Below, piece after piece: positions 41,504-51,262 of a stretch of DNA of 64,000 nt. The stretch is taken from positions 1 to 64,000 of the forward strand of contig NZ_AP028879.1 in the NCBI RefSeq assembly GCF_036511935.1. The letters run 5' to 3'. This DNA comes from Marinobacter nanhaiticus D15-8W. GTDB taxonomy: Bacteria > Pseudomonadota > Gammaproteobacteria > Pseudomonadales > Oleiphilaceae. Position 1 is the stretch's first letter, and every line of letters starts with the position of its first letter. The notes under the pieces were generated by a model. The model saw only the letters and a list, made by a program, of their open reading frames with translations, ran no database searches and was not told the DNA's origin. The translations under genes and the position numbers were made by a program.

Positions 41504-41989
41504 TTAATAGAAACGAGAGCCAGAGTATCGAAGCCAGTACTCGGCCCATGGCTTGGGTGACGGCGGTTTGACGGTCGAACCCTGATTCAGGCTGGCATCT
41601 GTGCTCGCCCCAAACCACGCTGGCAGGGAATCGCTCACCCGCACTTCGGCGGGGTATACGGCCACCGCGATCATCGCTTCACGCTGATCGCAGGCAACCC
41701 AGGTGGCTGAAGCACGCTTTACGCGGCGGTCGTTAGGCGTCACGGGTTTCTCAAAACCACCCTCGGATGACGTGGGGGAAACCGGCGAGTCGCGTTCCAG
41801 GAACCGAAGCGCCAATCGGCGCGAGAGACACTGGTATGCGCTTGGTGGACGGAACAACATGTTGGCACCGCATTGTGTTGGTACATAAACTATTTTCCAA
41901 GGCGGTGATCTTTGGGTCAACTCAGGGACGCCATACGCAGATCCGCCTTCGCACGGTGTCGATCGTCGTAACCCTGTCGATTTTTGCAC
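41504..41989 (-). CDS. Hypothetical protein (uncertain)
   Basis: An open frame of 161 codons. It includes CGANMLFRPPSAYQCLSRRLALRFLERDSP and KRASATWVACDQREAMIAVAVYPAEVRVSDSLPAWFG, which read like real protein with strand-rich segments. It has no clear ribosome binding site, and a frame on the other strand overlaps it. The true start may be near ATG 41860. It could be a decayed fragment; I propose no function. Confidence 0.3.
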   Translation of the reverse strand: MQKSTGLRRSTPCEGGSAYGVPELTQRSPPWKIVYVPTQCGANMLFRPPSAYQCLSRRLALRFLERDSPVSPTSSEGGFEKPVTPNDRRVKRASATWVACDQREAMIAVAVYPAEVRVSDSLPAWFGASTDASLNQGSTVKPPSPKPWAEYWLRYSGSRFY

Positions 41990-42365
41990 AGGCTAAATTT
42001 TGGCCTTCGAAATCATCTGAGGCGTCGACCAAGACGCAACAGATAGATTTCGGCGACGCGCGCGGGGGATGGATACACCTGTTTCGGAAGTCGTGGGGCA
42101 ACCTGGGTGAGGCGGATGATCACCATGCCGGACGCCCGTTCAACGTATCGTCCGTGCCCCATCATTTGTAGGAGCAAAATCCACAATAAATAATATACTG
42201 AGTAGATGGGGTAATGTGAGGTAACCCAGGTTGTACTGACGCCTCGAAAAAACTCGAGCCGGAGTGAGGGAAGGCATGACAACCGAACACAAAGGCCGTT
42301 GATTTTATAAGACTCCTTGTTGAAATAAAGTCGGCGAGTTGAATTTTTTCGCTGTGGTGTCAGTC

Positions 42366-43790
42366 ATGCCAAAATACAACGATAATCTGGCGAACGCTGA
42401 AAGGACGAGTTTACCAGCGTTCACTGAACAGGACCCACCGTGGAAAGGGCAGGTACTGGTTGGTGATGATGAACCGCGCTTGCGCGCCAGCTTGTGCGAG
42501 ATTCTGCGCCATGACGGTTTCAACGTGGATGCTGCGGCAGACGGGGCAGCGGTTTGTCAGCACGTTCAATCAGGTCACTACGATCTGATCGTAATGAATA
42601 TTTGCATGCCAGGAATGACGGGGCTTGACGTGATGGCGTGGTTAAAAGCCACCGGTAGTAATATTCCGATACTCATTATCAGCGGCTTGTATGACTTCAC
42701 AACGCTCAGGCGAGCAGTACAAATGGGCGCCTATGACTATTTACGCAAACCCTACAATGTTGAAGAGCTCATCAGAATCGTCAATGAGGCTGTTCGGGCA
42801 CAAAGAAATGCCAGTCTCCAGACAACCGCCCACACGGCCGAAAGGATAGCCGAGGAATTTTTTCGAAGAGCGCTTGATTACGTCCCCGATGTGGTGTTTT
42901 CGCTGGATGAAGGTGGATGTATCAATTTTTTGAATAATCGTGTGGAGACGCTTCTCGGCTTCAGGCGGAAAGAGTTGATGGGACAACATCTTTCTTGTTT
43001 GGTCGATGACGTGAATAGCGCCAAACTTCCTCATTTATTGGAGAGGCGGCCTTCTCAAAAACCCTTCACGTGTGAGTTGGAGCTGAAGACGCGCATTAAT
43101 GGCATCGCCAACCTCACCTGTGAACTCACGATCATGAACACCGAGGACGAGCATTTTTGGCCGCCCGAATACTCGGGGCGGCCGTCGACACCCGTTTTCT
43201 TTTTTGGTGTTGCCAGAGATATCACCGAGCGCAAGAAAACACAGGAATCAATAGAGTTCCGTGCGTCGCATGACTCACTGACAGGCTTGCCCAATCGGAG
43301 CCTGTTTTTTGATCGACTGGGCTTGGCGGTCAGTCAGGCTCAGCGATATGGAAAAAAACTAGCCACAATGTTTATAGATCTCAATGATTTTAAGCGGGTA
43401 AACGATACCTATGGACATAATGTTGGCGACGATCTCTTACAGAAGGTGGCCCGACGATTGAAAGATTGTCTGCGAGCAGGTGACACGCTCTGCCGTTATG
43501 GCGGCGACGAATTCACTGTCCTTTTGCCCTCACTTGGCGATGAGAAAGATGTAAGTGCGGTAGCCGAGAAACTTCTGGAGTCACTTAAAAACCCGTTCCG
43601 CCTGCGCGATGTTGACGCTGATGTTTCCGTGAGCGCCAGCATCGGAATAGCGTTGTTTCCTGAAGACGGTGCTGAGGCGGTAGCGCTTTTGCAGCGAGCA
43701 GACAAGGCGATGTATGGCATAAAGCAGCAAAAAAGGTCCGACTACCACTTTTACGGGCAGAAAGGGCCAAAGGCGCGATCAGGAACTTGA
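42366..43790 (+). CDS. Receiver-PAS-GGDEF protein with Asn in the phosphorylation site
   Basis: A 474-residue protein. The receiver domain (~28-145) has the acidic pair DD at 34-35, Ser106 and Lys128, but the phospho-acceptor position in DLIVMNICMPGM is Asn78 instead of Asp. A PAS domain (~165-285) ends in the DITERKK linker and an intact GGDEF domain follows (DLNDFKRVNDTYGHNVGDD, YGGDEFTVLL). It should make c-di-GMP, but control by phosphorylation is unlikely. The ATG at 42366 is preferred to a TTG at 42339. It converges with the next gene. Confidence 0.88.
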   Translation: MPKYNDNLANAERTSLPAFTEQDPPWKGQVLVGDDEPRLRASLCEILRHDGFNVDAAADGAAVCQHVQSGHYDLIVMNICMPGMTGLDVMAWLKATGSNIPILIISGLYDFTTLRRAVQMGAYDYLRKPYNVEELIRIVNEAVRAQRNASLQTTAHTAERIAEEFFRRALDYVPDVVFSLDEGGCINFLNNRVETLLGFRRKELMGQHLSCLVDDVNSAKLPHLLERRPSQKPFTCELELKTRINGIANLTCELTIMNTEDEHFWPPEYSGRPSTPVFFFGVARDITERKKTQESIEFRASHDSLTGLPNRSLFFDRLGLAVSQAQRYGKKLATMFIDLNDFKRVNDTYGHNVGDDLLQKVARRLKDCLRAGDTLCRYGGDEFTVLLPSLGDEKDVSAVAEKLLESLKNPFRLRDVDADVSVSASIGIALFPEDGAEAVALLQRADKAMYGIKQQKRSDYHFYGQKGPKARSGT

Positions 43791-43925
43791 TGGGCGTTCA
43801 GCGTCGATCCGCGCCTGCCCGATCTAATTCTGGCTTACTTGGAGAAAGTATAACTACGTGCGTTTCTGATGGTTTTGTCTAAGAGACTATCGTTGAAGCA
43901 TGGATCGCCATCTCTCAACCCTTAT

Positions 43926-46358
43926 TCATGCCCCCGTATCGAACCTCGCGACGTCGGCCCGTGTGGGCGTCTGATCACTTGTGTTCGATTCTGAGCCCAT
44001 GCTTGGGGCGGTGGGGAACTGATCTGCCCACCGCATCACTGGCCCAAGCGGTAGCGCCTCGCTGAAGTAATACCCTTGGCCAAAATCGCACTTAAGTCTG
44101 CGCAGCTCCTGTGCAACGGCCTTGGTCTCAATGCCTTCAGCCACAACACGACGGTTGAAGCGTTTTGACAGGTCAATAATCGACTCAACAATGATTTCGT
44201 CGTTCGGGTTATCCAGCATGCCCATAACAAACGATTTATCAATCTTTAATTCATCAACCGGTAAGTCCCTTAAATAGGCGAGCGAGGAGTATCCCGTGCC
44301 AAAGTCGTCCAGGGACACCAAAACGCCCAGTGCCTGGCAGCCTCTTACGGTATTTCTCGCCGTATTGAGATCCTCAAGCGCGGTACTCTCCAAAACTTCC
44401 AAGATCAGGCGCCGTCGTACCTGGGTGCTGTAACCTCTTAAATGCGACTGTAACGCCCCGATAAAATGACGGTTCAGAAAATGGTACGGACTGATGTTGA
44501 TGCTGATTGAATAAGCTTGATGTCGGGCTTCGAATCGCTGAAGCGCTGCCAGCGCCGTTTGAATCACGAAGTCCCCCAGTAGGCACTCATACCGTGTTGA
44601 TTCTATCGCCCCCAGAAATTCGTTGGGCATCAAAAGACCCCGTTCCGGGTGATTCCAACGGATAAGGGCCTCGAACCCCTCAATCAGTCCATTCCGGAAG
44701 TTAATTTTGGGCTGGTAGAAAAGCTCGAACTCGGAGCGTTTGAGCGCGCCCTCGATGTCGTCAAGAAGACGGAGCCGCTCCCGGCGGGCGCGATGTTGGC
44801 CGACATCAAACGTGACGATCTGACCTTTGCCGGACTCCTTCCCAATATAAAGCGCCTGGCTGGCGTGGCGAAGAAGTATGTCGGGGGTACTTTGATCGTC
44901 TGGATAAACCGTGACACCCATGCTGGCAGAGAGAGCCAGTGTTTGTGTGGCGCTGACTATGGGTGCTGAGATGACGTTCAACAGTCTGCGGTAGGCGTCT
45001 AGGTGGTCACCCTCCCGCAAGGTCACGAGGAATTCATCACCGCGAAGTTTTGCCACCAAATCCGTCGAGCGGACGGCGTTTTTTAAGCGTTTGGCGACCA
45101 CCTTAAGGAGATCGTCACCCAGCTCCTGACCGTAATCGTCGTTGACGTTCTTGAACTTATCGATATCAATCACACAGACCGATAGCGTCTGTTGTGTATT
45201 GTCGGTTTTTAGAACCTCTCGTCGAAATAGCTTGGTAAGCATGGGCCCACAGGGCAGACCCGTTAGAGGATCATAGTTTCGGGCTCTTCTTACCCGACGC
45301 TCGCGCCTGATGTTCTCGATACGCAAGCGTTGTCGCTCAATAAGCAGGCCCACCATCTGAACGAGGGGCGCGAGTTCCTCTGCCAGTTTTTGCGTGTAGC
45401 CGGCTGGGCGATCGGCAAGCCCGATTAATCCAACCACGGAATCGCCGGAAAACACCGGAATGCCTTGATAGGTTGTTATGGCGGGGAGGCCCTTGGGTAA
45501 CGCTTGTTTCTTGGCATTCGATCCCACAGAGCGCGAAACAGCCGCTTTTTGCAGAATCGGCTCGCCGAGAAGGTTATTTAAATCGTTAAAGAGCAGACCT
45601 TCCTTTTCGATTGTCCGGAGAAGGGCGGTGCTCTCCGGGCGGTGAAGTCCGTCGGATAGCGCCAGAAGTCGAATGGAAGGGGTATTTGTCGAGTCATAGC
45701 GCACATCACCTATAAAGGCCATCCGACTGTCGGTAAGAGACCGTATATTTTCGAGGGCGTGAGTGTAGGCCGATCTGCCATTGGCGCTACCGAACAACAG
45801 ACTTTGCATGTTTGAAATGCACTGGAGGAGATCGGATGGCGCAATGTCGCGCCCGCTGAAATCAACGCCTCCCCTCAATGCCATTTGAAGGATATCTCCA
45901 AACATGCGTAACCGGTTACGGTCGTCTTCAGAAAACCGTTTCGGCGTCGTGTGCATGAGGTGAAGCAGCGCGTGGTGGCTGCCCGCTGAGCTCTGCACGA
46001 TCAACTCCGCATAAGAGCGTAAGCCGGGATATTCGGGGAGAAGTGGATTATCCGAGCGACCGGTGGCCAGCACATCCTCTACGGCAGTGATCGTGGTCTC
46101 AAGGGTGTGGGGGCTATGGCCGTCATTAAAGACGTCAAGTCCGGTAGGGCGTTCGATAGACGTTGTGGGCGTCGGATAAGCGCAATCGTGAGCGGTGCTC
46201 GGCACGGATAATGAGACCGCATCAATATTGAACGCCTTTTTTGCAAGTTCGGCGATCAGCTCAAGCTGCAACACGAGTTGTGGATGGATTGAATCGCCTT
46301 CATCAGGGCCTGGTTCGTCCAGGCCGGACAACCGTGGTACGACAATTCTTTTTTTCAT
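43926..46358 (-). CDS. GAF-GGDEF-EAL protein, probable c-di-GMP phosphodiesterase
   Basis: An 810-residue cytoplasmic protein with a GAF-like sensor region (~180-345), a GGDEF domain (~365-525) and an EAL domain (~535-780). The cyclase motif reads KLRGDEF, with Arg in place of the first Gly, so synthesis is doubtful. The EAL domain keeps EGFEALIRW, SINISPYHF, LDDFGTGYSSLAYL, IDKSFV and VAEGIET, so hydrolysis should work. An upstream N-terminal part (~30-170) looks like another GAF-type domain. It reads as a phosphodiesterase with a regulatory cyclase relic. Confidence 0.9.
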   Translation of the reverse strand: MKKRIVVPRLSGLDEPGPDEGDSIHPQLVLQLELIAELAKKAFNIDAVSLSVPSTAHDCAYPTPTTSIERPTGLDVFNDGHSPHTLETTITAVEDVLATGRSDNPLLPEYPGLRSYAELIVQSSAGSHHALLHLMHTTPKRFSEDDRNRLRMFGDILQMALRGGVDFSGRDIAPSDLLQCISNMQSLLFGSANGRSAYTHALENIRSLTDSRMAFIGDVRYDSTNTPSIRLLALSDGLHRPESTALLRTIEKEGLLFNDLNNLLGEPILQKAAVSRSVGSNAKKQALPKGLPAITTYQGIPVFSGDSVVGLIGLADRPAGYTQKLAEELAPLVQMVGLLIERQRLRIENIRRERRVRRARNYDPLTGLPCGPMLTKLFRREVLKTDNTQQTLSVCVIDIDKFKNVNDDYGQELGDDLLKVVAKRLKNAVRSTDLVAKLRGDEFLVTLREGDHLDAYRRLLNVISAPIVSATQTLALSASMGVTVYPDDQSTPDILLRHASQALYIGKESGKGQIVTFDVGQHRARRERLRLLDDIEGALKRSEFELFYQPKINFRNGLIEGFEALIRWNHPERGLLMPNEFLGAIESTRYECLLGDFVIQTALAALQRFEARHQAYSISINISPYHFLNRHFIGALQSHLRGYSTQVRRRLILEVLESTALEDLNTARNTVRGCQALGVLVSLDDFGTGYSSLAYLRDLPVDELKIDKSFVMGMLDNPNDEIIVESIIDLSKRFNRRVVAEGIETKAVAQELRRLKCDFGQGYYFSEALPLGPVMRWADQFPTAPSMGSESNTSDQTPTRADVARFDTGA

Positions 46359-47022
46359 GGTTTATTTCTGCCTACTACCCACGACACATGTTTTGAAGCA
46401 GTCTTTGCCCAAGATCCGAAATCCCTTTTCTTAGTCTTGATCTTGGTAAAATGATTATCACCGAGTCATACGGGGCATTCACCAAAAGATAAACGTTGGA
46501 TCAACACTGGGTAATCTAATAAACGTATGGTCTCCAAGACGAAAAGATTGTCGTTCATTACCTGTTAACTGTCTAATTCACGATTGTAAAAAATGTAACG
46601 TTATATGGCCCTGGCTTGGTATAGGACTTTACTCTGGTGGACTGATTAGCAGCGTAAATATGAGCATTCTCCCTGGTAAGGTTCAAGAGCTCATAATAAA
46701 GTGTATGTGCGGTGCCAGAAGCGTGCTTTTCCTTGCGTGACGGTCGACCCATAAAATAACAGCGAAACCAAACCCGGTTATAAGGACCGCTCAACGGTGA
46801 CGATGCAGCCAGCATAGAAAGGTGTGACCCATGACAACGGAACGCGAAAATCCCGCCGTACCAGTCGGAGTTCAAATGCAAAGCTCTTCGCCCGATGACG
46901 GGCCCCGACAAGCAAGATTCCCTACGGGAACGCACCGCGTGATCCAGTTCTACACATGCCAAGGGGAACTGGACGCTGGGTCAGAGGCGGCCACTCCGTA
47001 TGCTGGACGATCTGACGGTGTC

Positions 47023-47350
47023 GAACATAAAGTTGCCCGACTCAAACGAGAAAACGAGCGCTTAAAGCAAGAAAACGACATCCTCAAAACGGCCGCGGCA
47101 TACGTTGCCAAAAGCCTTGAGTGAAGAGCGCGTTCGTCATGCCTCGCATGATCAGGGGTGTTACACTATGCCGGTCTACCGCCTTGTCGCCAAGTGGTAA
47201 CGAGCCATAGCCGCTACGGCCTGGGCCGGGATGTTCCAAAGCCAAGGAAACGCCGTATCAGCGCTCAAAGTGCTCAACACGATAGCCCGCCGTTTGGGGC
47301 GCGGCGGACCGCGAATCGGCGCGGCGAACGGAGGCGCGTAAGCGCGGTAA
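47023..47350 (+). pseudogene. IS3-family OrfA/OrfB remnant
   Basis: The end of a frame (47023-47124) encodes HKVARLKRENERLKQENDILKTAAAYVAKSLE, the typical leucine-zipper C-terminus of IS3 OrfA. Following bases to about 47350 show broken OrfB-like pieces in shifting frames. The preceding ~190 bases of that frame are not transposase-like, so the 5' part was replaced. The stretch 46359-47022 otherwise contains no gene that I can support. Confidence 0.5.
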
Positions 47351-47385
47351 GGACCACACCTGCGTGCTGGCAAGGCTTACCTGCG

Positions 47386-49815
47386 TCATCCTCTTTGCCG
47401 GTCTCGTCCCACCAGTTCTGCTGCGGGCATACCGAAGTATTCTCCTTGCGAAAAATCAATGCCCAACGCCACCACACGTTCCTGCACCGCCTCACTGTGT
47501 ACGAATTCTGCCACGGTTTCGATATCCATACTCTGGGCAAACTGCACGATTCCCTTGGTCACCAAAAACGCCTTGTGGTCCTGCGCCAGATTGCGAATCA
47601 GGCTTCCGTCTATCTTGATGAAATCGACATTGAGTTTGAGTAGATGGGAAAAATTGGAATAGCCGGTGCCGAAGTCATCAATGGCGATCCGGCACCCGAA
47701 GCATTTCACGGTCTCGATAAACTGCAAAACCTCATCGTAATTCGCAATGCCATCGGACTCGAGGATCTCGAAAATGACTCGCTCGCCAACATTGCTGGAC
47801 CGCAGATGCACCAGAATCAGTGCCAGGGTTTCCGGATCACTAATATCCACATAGGACAGGTTGATGGAAAACTCGAAGGGCTCCGTGGCAAACGCAGCAA
47901 ATGCCTTTTCCACCATGACCCGGGTGATCTGACGGTTAAGCCTGACTTTACTGGCCACCTCGATGAAGTGACTGGCGGTGACCGCACCGTGCTCGGGATC
48001 CTCCATCCGCATCAAACACTCATATTTGGTAAACGTGCCCGTCCGGTTGTCGTGAAGCGGTTGGAAGTAGGGACGTAGGGCATCGGTCTCGATTGCCTGC
48101 TTCAGTCGCCGCGCCCAGAGGATATTCTTCTCGTAGCCTTTTTCAATTTCCTGACTTTGGTCATAAAAAACCAACCGATGCCGCTGCTCCCGCGCCTGCG
48201 ATAACGCAATGGTTGCTCGGCTCAGTAATCGATCCGGGGCCGCGACATCGTGGTCCGGACTCTCGCTCTGAAAGGCAATACCTGCACTGGCATTCAGGTT
48301 CAACGTCTGCTGCTGCCATACGACTTTTTGCGCACCAAGGAATTCGGTCAATGTACGCACGAAAGTGGCCACCCGAGACTCGGCAGCGCCGTAACTCAAG
48401 AGCGCAAACTCATCACTGGATAAGCGATAAAGCTCAGGTGAGCGCTCAAAGGGATACGCGTGGGTGCGGATAAAGGCGCGTAACTGCTTGCGCATCGCCA
48501 ACAGCACCGCATTGCCACACTCATTCCCGAACAGACTGTTGATTTCCTTGAAACGGTTCAGGTTCAGGAGTATCAGGCAGGCGTCTCGCCGGTCCTGCAG
48601 GTCCCTCAATAGTCGCATACGATTGGGCAGGCCCGTCAGAACATCCGTGTAAGAGGCCTGCAGTTCACGAAGAAGCTGGATGATCCGGTAAAGCAGGTAA
48701 AGACTCAGCACCAGCAAAGCGGAGCCCGTAATCAGCAGTATCCGGTGATTGATGTCCCGCATGGGCGCCAGTGCCCGGTCTATCTCATCGTGTGGCACCC
48801 CTGTGCCATAGATCATCCCTGCCGGCGTCTTGGCGTAATACAGCTCATAGAGTCGCCCCCCAACGTCAAGCTTCCGCGTACGCAGGCGCTTTTCAGGGGG
48901 GCGACGATCGGTTGGCCCGGGTGGCGTATTCACAGCTATTTTGGAAAGCTGCGCCGCCAGCACCGCATCGATAATCTTCTGTTCCTGAACCGGATCGTCG
49001 TACTGGCTGCGGCTGGACAGGTTCCGATTGTTTCGATCGTTGAGAAAAGAAAAGCTGTTTTGCGTGACTTCCGTGACGCTTACCAGGTCGACGATCTGCT
49101 CGGAGTCCCAGTCGATGGTTGCCACGCCAATCAACTCACCGCCGGCGCGGGTCATAGGCTTGGCAAGGGTGAGAGGTGCACGACCGGTGGCTTCGTCATA
49201 GTACACCGGCGACCAGAGAACCCTCATGTGCGAGACCGAATTGCGGCCGAAGGCCTTTCCCAGGGTTAGATCAAACCAGCCGGTCCGCCTGAAATCGGCC
49301 GACTGCGACTGTATGGTGACGTCGCCAGCTTCGGTCTTGACTAGATACGGAGCGTAGCATTCGTCGGTTGGCGCCATGATGCCCGGTTGGTACCACAGAC
49401 CCGTCCCCGAGATACCGGCATCCCTCTCAAGCAGGGTCTGTAGCGTTTTTTCGAGCTGCCTCCGAAGCTCGTGCTCGACCTCTGGTGTATCCTGCTTTTC
49501 AAGGGATAGCCGATAGAATGTCTCACCGATCGTCGCGAGGGTCGTCACCTGGCGTTCCAGGGCGATTTGGCGCGCCTCGATCCGAGCCAGGCCGGTGAAG
49601 AACTCATCCCGGATCTGCGCTCGACGCAACTCGTACAGCGCCTCTTGGGAGTAACTCAGGTTCAGGCGGGATAACAGGAACATGCCAATCGCGAAGAATG
49701 TAACCAGCAAGAAGAGCAGCCCCAGGATGGGGTGCCTGGCGCAGTTGTCTCTCCAGAAGTCTAGTCGTGACAGTAGCCTTCCGGACAGGGGCCGGTGACA
49801 CGGCTTAATCGGCAT
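47386..49815 (-). CDS. Cache-GGDEF-EAL protein with degenerate motifs
   Basis: An 809-residue membrane protein: helix at ~30-50, a periplasmic Cache-type sensor (~60-345, with GTGLWYQPGIMAPTDECYAPYL and IGVATIDWDSEQ), a second helix at ~365-385, then GGDEF and EAL domains. The cyclase motif is SSDEF (YRLSSDEFAL) and the phosphodiesterase motif is ECL (KYECLMR), although IDDFGTGYSNF and FIKIDGS remain. Synthesis is unlikely; hydrolysis may persist because the catalytic Glu is kept. It overlaps the upstream Sel1 lipoprotein gene by 11 bp, suggesting a joint periplasmic signalling unit. Confidence 0.88.
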   Translation of the reverse strand: MPIKPCHRPLSGRLLSRLDFWRDNCARHPILGLLFLLVTFFAIGMFLLSRLNLSYSQEALYELRRAQIRDEFFTGLARIEARQIALERQVTTLATIGETFYRLSLEKQDTPEVEHELRRQLEKTLQTLLERDAGISGTGLWYQPGIMAPTDECYAPYLVKTEAGDVTIQSQSADFRRTGWFDLTLGKAFGRNSVSHMRVLWSPVYYDEATGRAPLTLAKPMTRAGGELIGVATIDWDSEQIVDLVSVTEVTQNSFSFLNDRNNRNLSSRSQYDDPVQEQKIIDAVLAAQLSKIAVNTPPGPTDRRPPEKRLRTRKLDVGGRLYELYYAKTPAGMIYGTGVPHDEIDRALAPMRDINHRILLITGSALLVLSLYLLYRIIQLLRELQASYTDVLTGLPNRMRLLRDLQDRRDACLILLNLNRFKEINSLFGNECGNAVLLAMRKQLRAFIRTHAYPFERSPELYRLSSDEFALLSYGAAESRVATFVRTLTEFLGAQKVVWQQQTLNLNASAGIAFQSESPDHDVAAPDRLLSRATIALSQAREQRHRLVFYDQSQEIEKGYEKNILWARRLKQAIETDALRPYFQPLHDNRTGTFTKYECLMRMEDPEHGAVTASHFIEVASKVRLNRQITRVMVEKAFAAFATEPFEFSINLSYVDISDPETLALILVHLRSSNVGERVIFEILESDGIANYDEVLQFIETVKCFGCRIAIDDFGTGYSNFSHLLKLNVDFIKIDGSLIRNLAQDHKAFLVTKGIVQFAQSMDIETVAEFVHSEAVQERVVALGIDFSQGEYFGMPAAELVGRDRQRG

Positions 49816-50713
49816 TGGCCCCCATCGTGCCTGAATTCAGTCCGTGGAGCGCGTTCTCTGCCTCGGCATGACCGAGTTCCAGTGCGGCTCTAAACCATTG
49901 CGCGGCGGTGGCCATATCCTTTGCCACGCCAAGCCCTCTGGCGTACATTTCACCCAGCAAAAAGGCTGCCTGACCGGATTCAGTCGCGGCCTTCCGGGCC
50001 CAGCGATAGGCGGATTCGTGATGCCCCAGGGTGCTCTGGATCTGTGCAATGCTTGCCTGCGCACCGGCGACGCCCGCTTCGGCAGGGCCGCGACAGGCTT
50101 CCAGGGCATCGCTGAAGTTACGAATCCGAGTGAGCAGATAACAGTCGTTCAACTGGCGGGCTGCCGCCTGTTTCTGGGCTTCGTCTGCCGCATGTGCTGG
50201 CGTCTGTTCCCCGTGCCGATCCAGCTCAGTCACTTCGGCGTCCGGCGGCCTTCCGTCGTCGCCCCCGGATTCACCGACAAGCGGTGCGGTGGTTTTCGGC
50301 GCCTGCGGCTTTAGTGTGTCGAGCTTCGCTTCATAGGCCGCCACATGCTGCGGACAGGAATAGCTATAGCCACGACGAAACAAGGCCAGGCCGGTTTCGG
50401 AGATCTTGTCTGTGTTGTAACGCCGAGCGACAGCCGCACACCGGCGCTCCCGCTCCCGCCTCACCTGCTTGAGCAGGGCTGCACGGGCCGGATCATCCGC
50501 ATGCCGGTGCAGATACGCCGTTAGCGGATCTATGTAAGGTTGATCAAAGAGCGACTCGATTTCCTCGTCAAGATGAGCGCTAGGCGTTTTTTCGTCGACT
50601 TTGCTCAGCGTATGACCGGTACGGCCCAGGAAGTCGTTGGTCTTTATATGGCCGCAACCGACCATTAGCGCTGTGCTCACCAAGATGACAGGCCATCGGC
50701 ACATTGGATTCAC
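49805..50713 (-). CDS. Lipoprotein with Sel1-like repeats
   Basis: A 302-residue lipoprotein with lipobox ALMVGC (Cys20). The middle is charged and Pro-rich, and the C-terminus carries Sel1/TPR-like repeats (QASIAQIQSTLGHHESAYRWARKAATESG, FLLGEMYARGLGVAKDMATAAQWFRAALELGHAEAENAL). Sel1 repeats mediate protein binding. It is translated just before the Cache-GGDEF-EAL gene with an 11-bp overlap, so it may modulate that sensor in the periplasm. The ~550 bp upstream (50714-51262) contain no gene that I support. Confidence 0.8.
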   Translation of the reverse strand: MNPMCRWPVILVSTALMVGCGHIKTNDFLGRTGHTLSKVDEKTPSAHLDEEIESLFDQPYIDPLTAYLHRHADDPARAALLKQVRRERERRCAAVARRYNTDKISETGLALFRRGYSYSCPQHVAAYEAKLDTLKPQAPKTTAPLVGESGGDDGRPPDAEVTELDRHGEQTPAHAADEAQKQAAARQLNDCYLLTRIRNFSDALEACRGPAEAGVAGAQASIAQIQSTLGHHESAYRWARKAATESGQAAFLLGEMYARGLGVAKDMATAAQWFRAALELGHAEAENALHGLNSGTMGANAD

Positions 50714-51262
50714 CAGACGATCGAAAGAGTGGCAACGTATCTCCGGAAAATGCCTAAATTCATCAACTGTAATTCACCTGGACCTGGATGTCTTTGATGA
50801 CTTTGTGACGTATTGAAACCAGCAGACGTTTGCTCGCGGTAGTCGGCGATGTTGAACCCGGTCATCCAATTCACCACGTTCAAGCGGCCGTTTTAGTTCC
50901 TAAACTTTCTGCAGGTTTGCAGGCTTAAATCAGGTGTAATCATCCTTGGTTGGGTATGTTGCGCGGAGTTGTGTTTCGCGAACCGCTGCTGGCGCGTCAA
51001 GTTTTTATCGCTCGGGGTGAGTGTTTCCTCATCAGGCGCCCGAAAATTGCGTGTCAGTATTTCCGGGGGAGGTTCCAGTCGCATCCTTTCGCTAGGCTTC
51101 GTGCCGTTGTGCCTGCCTGGATTCTCAATCCACCACAGTCGCTTCACATAATGCGGGTATCAAGCGTATTGATTCCGAATAGACACTGCGGCGTTTGGGG
51201 GCATTCAACCGAAGACGGGTGAGCACTACGTACCGTAAAGAGTGCAGTCCCCTCAAGCTTGG

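Noticed and set aside
41767..42171. 134-codon plus-strand frame
   Set aside because: Overlaps a more protein-like minus-strand frame and has no clear start signal.
46573..46962. 129-codon minus-strand frame
   Set aside because: No family features and no ribosome site; overlaps the 5' part of an IS3 remnant frame on the other strand.
50893..51147. 84-codon minus-strand frame between the Sel1 lipoprotein and broken GGDEF-EAL genes
   Set aside because: Composition is not protein-like and no ribosome site is present.
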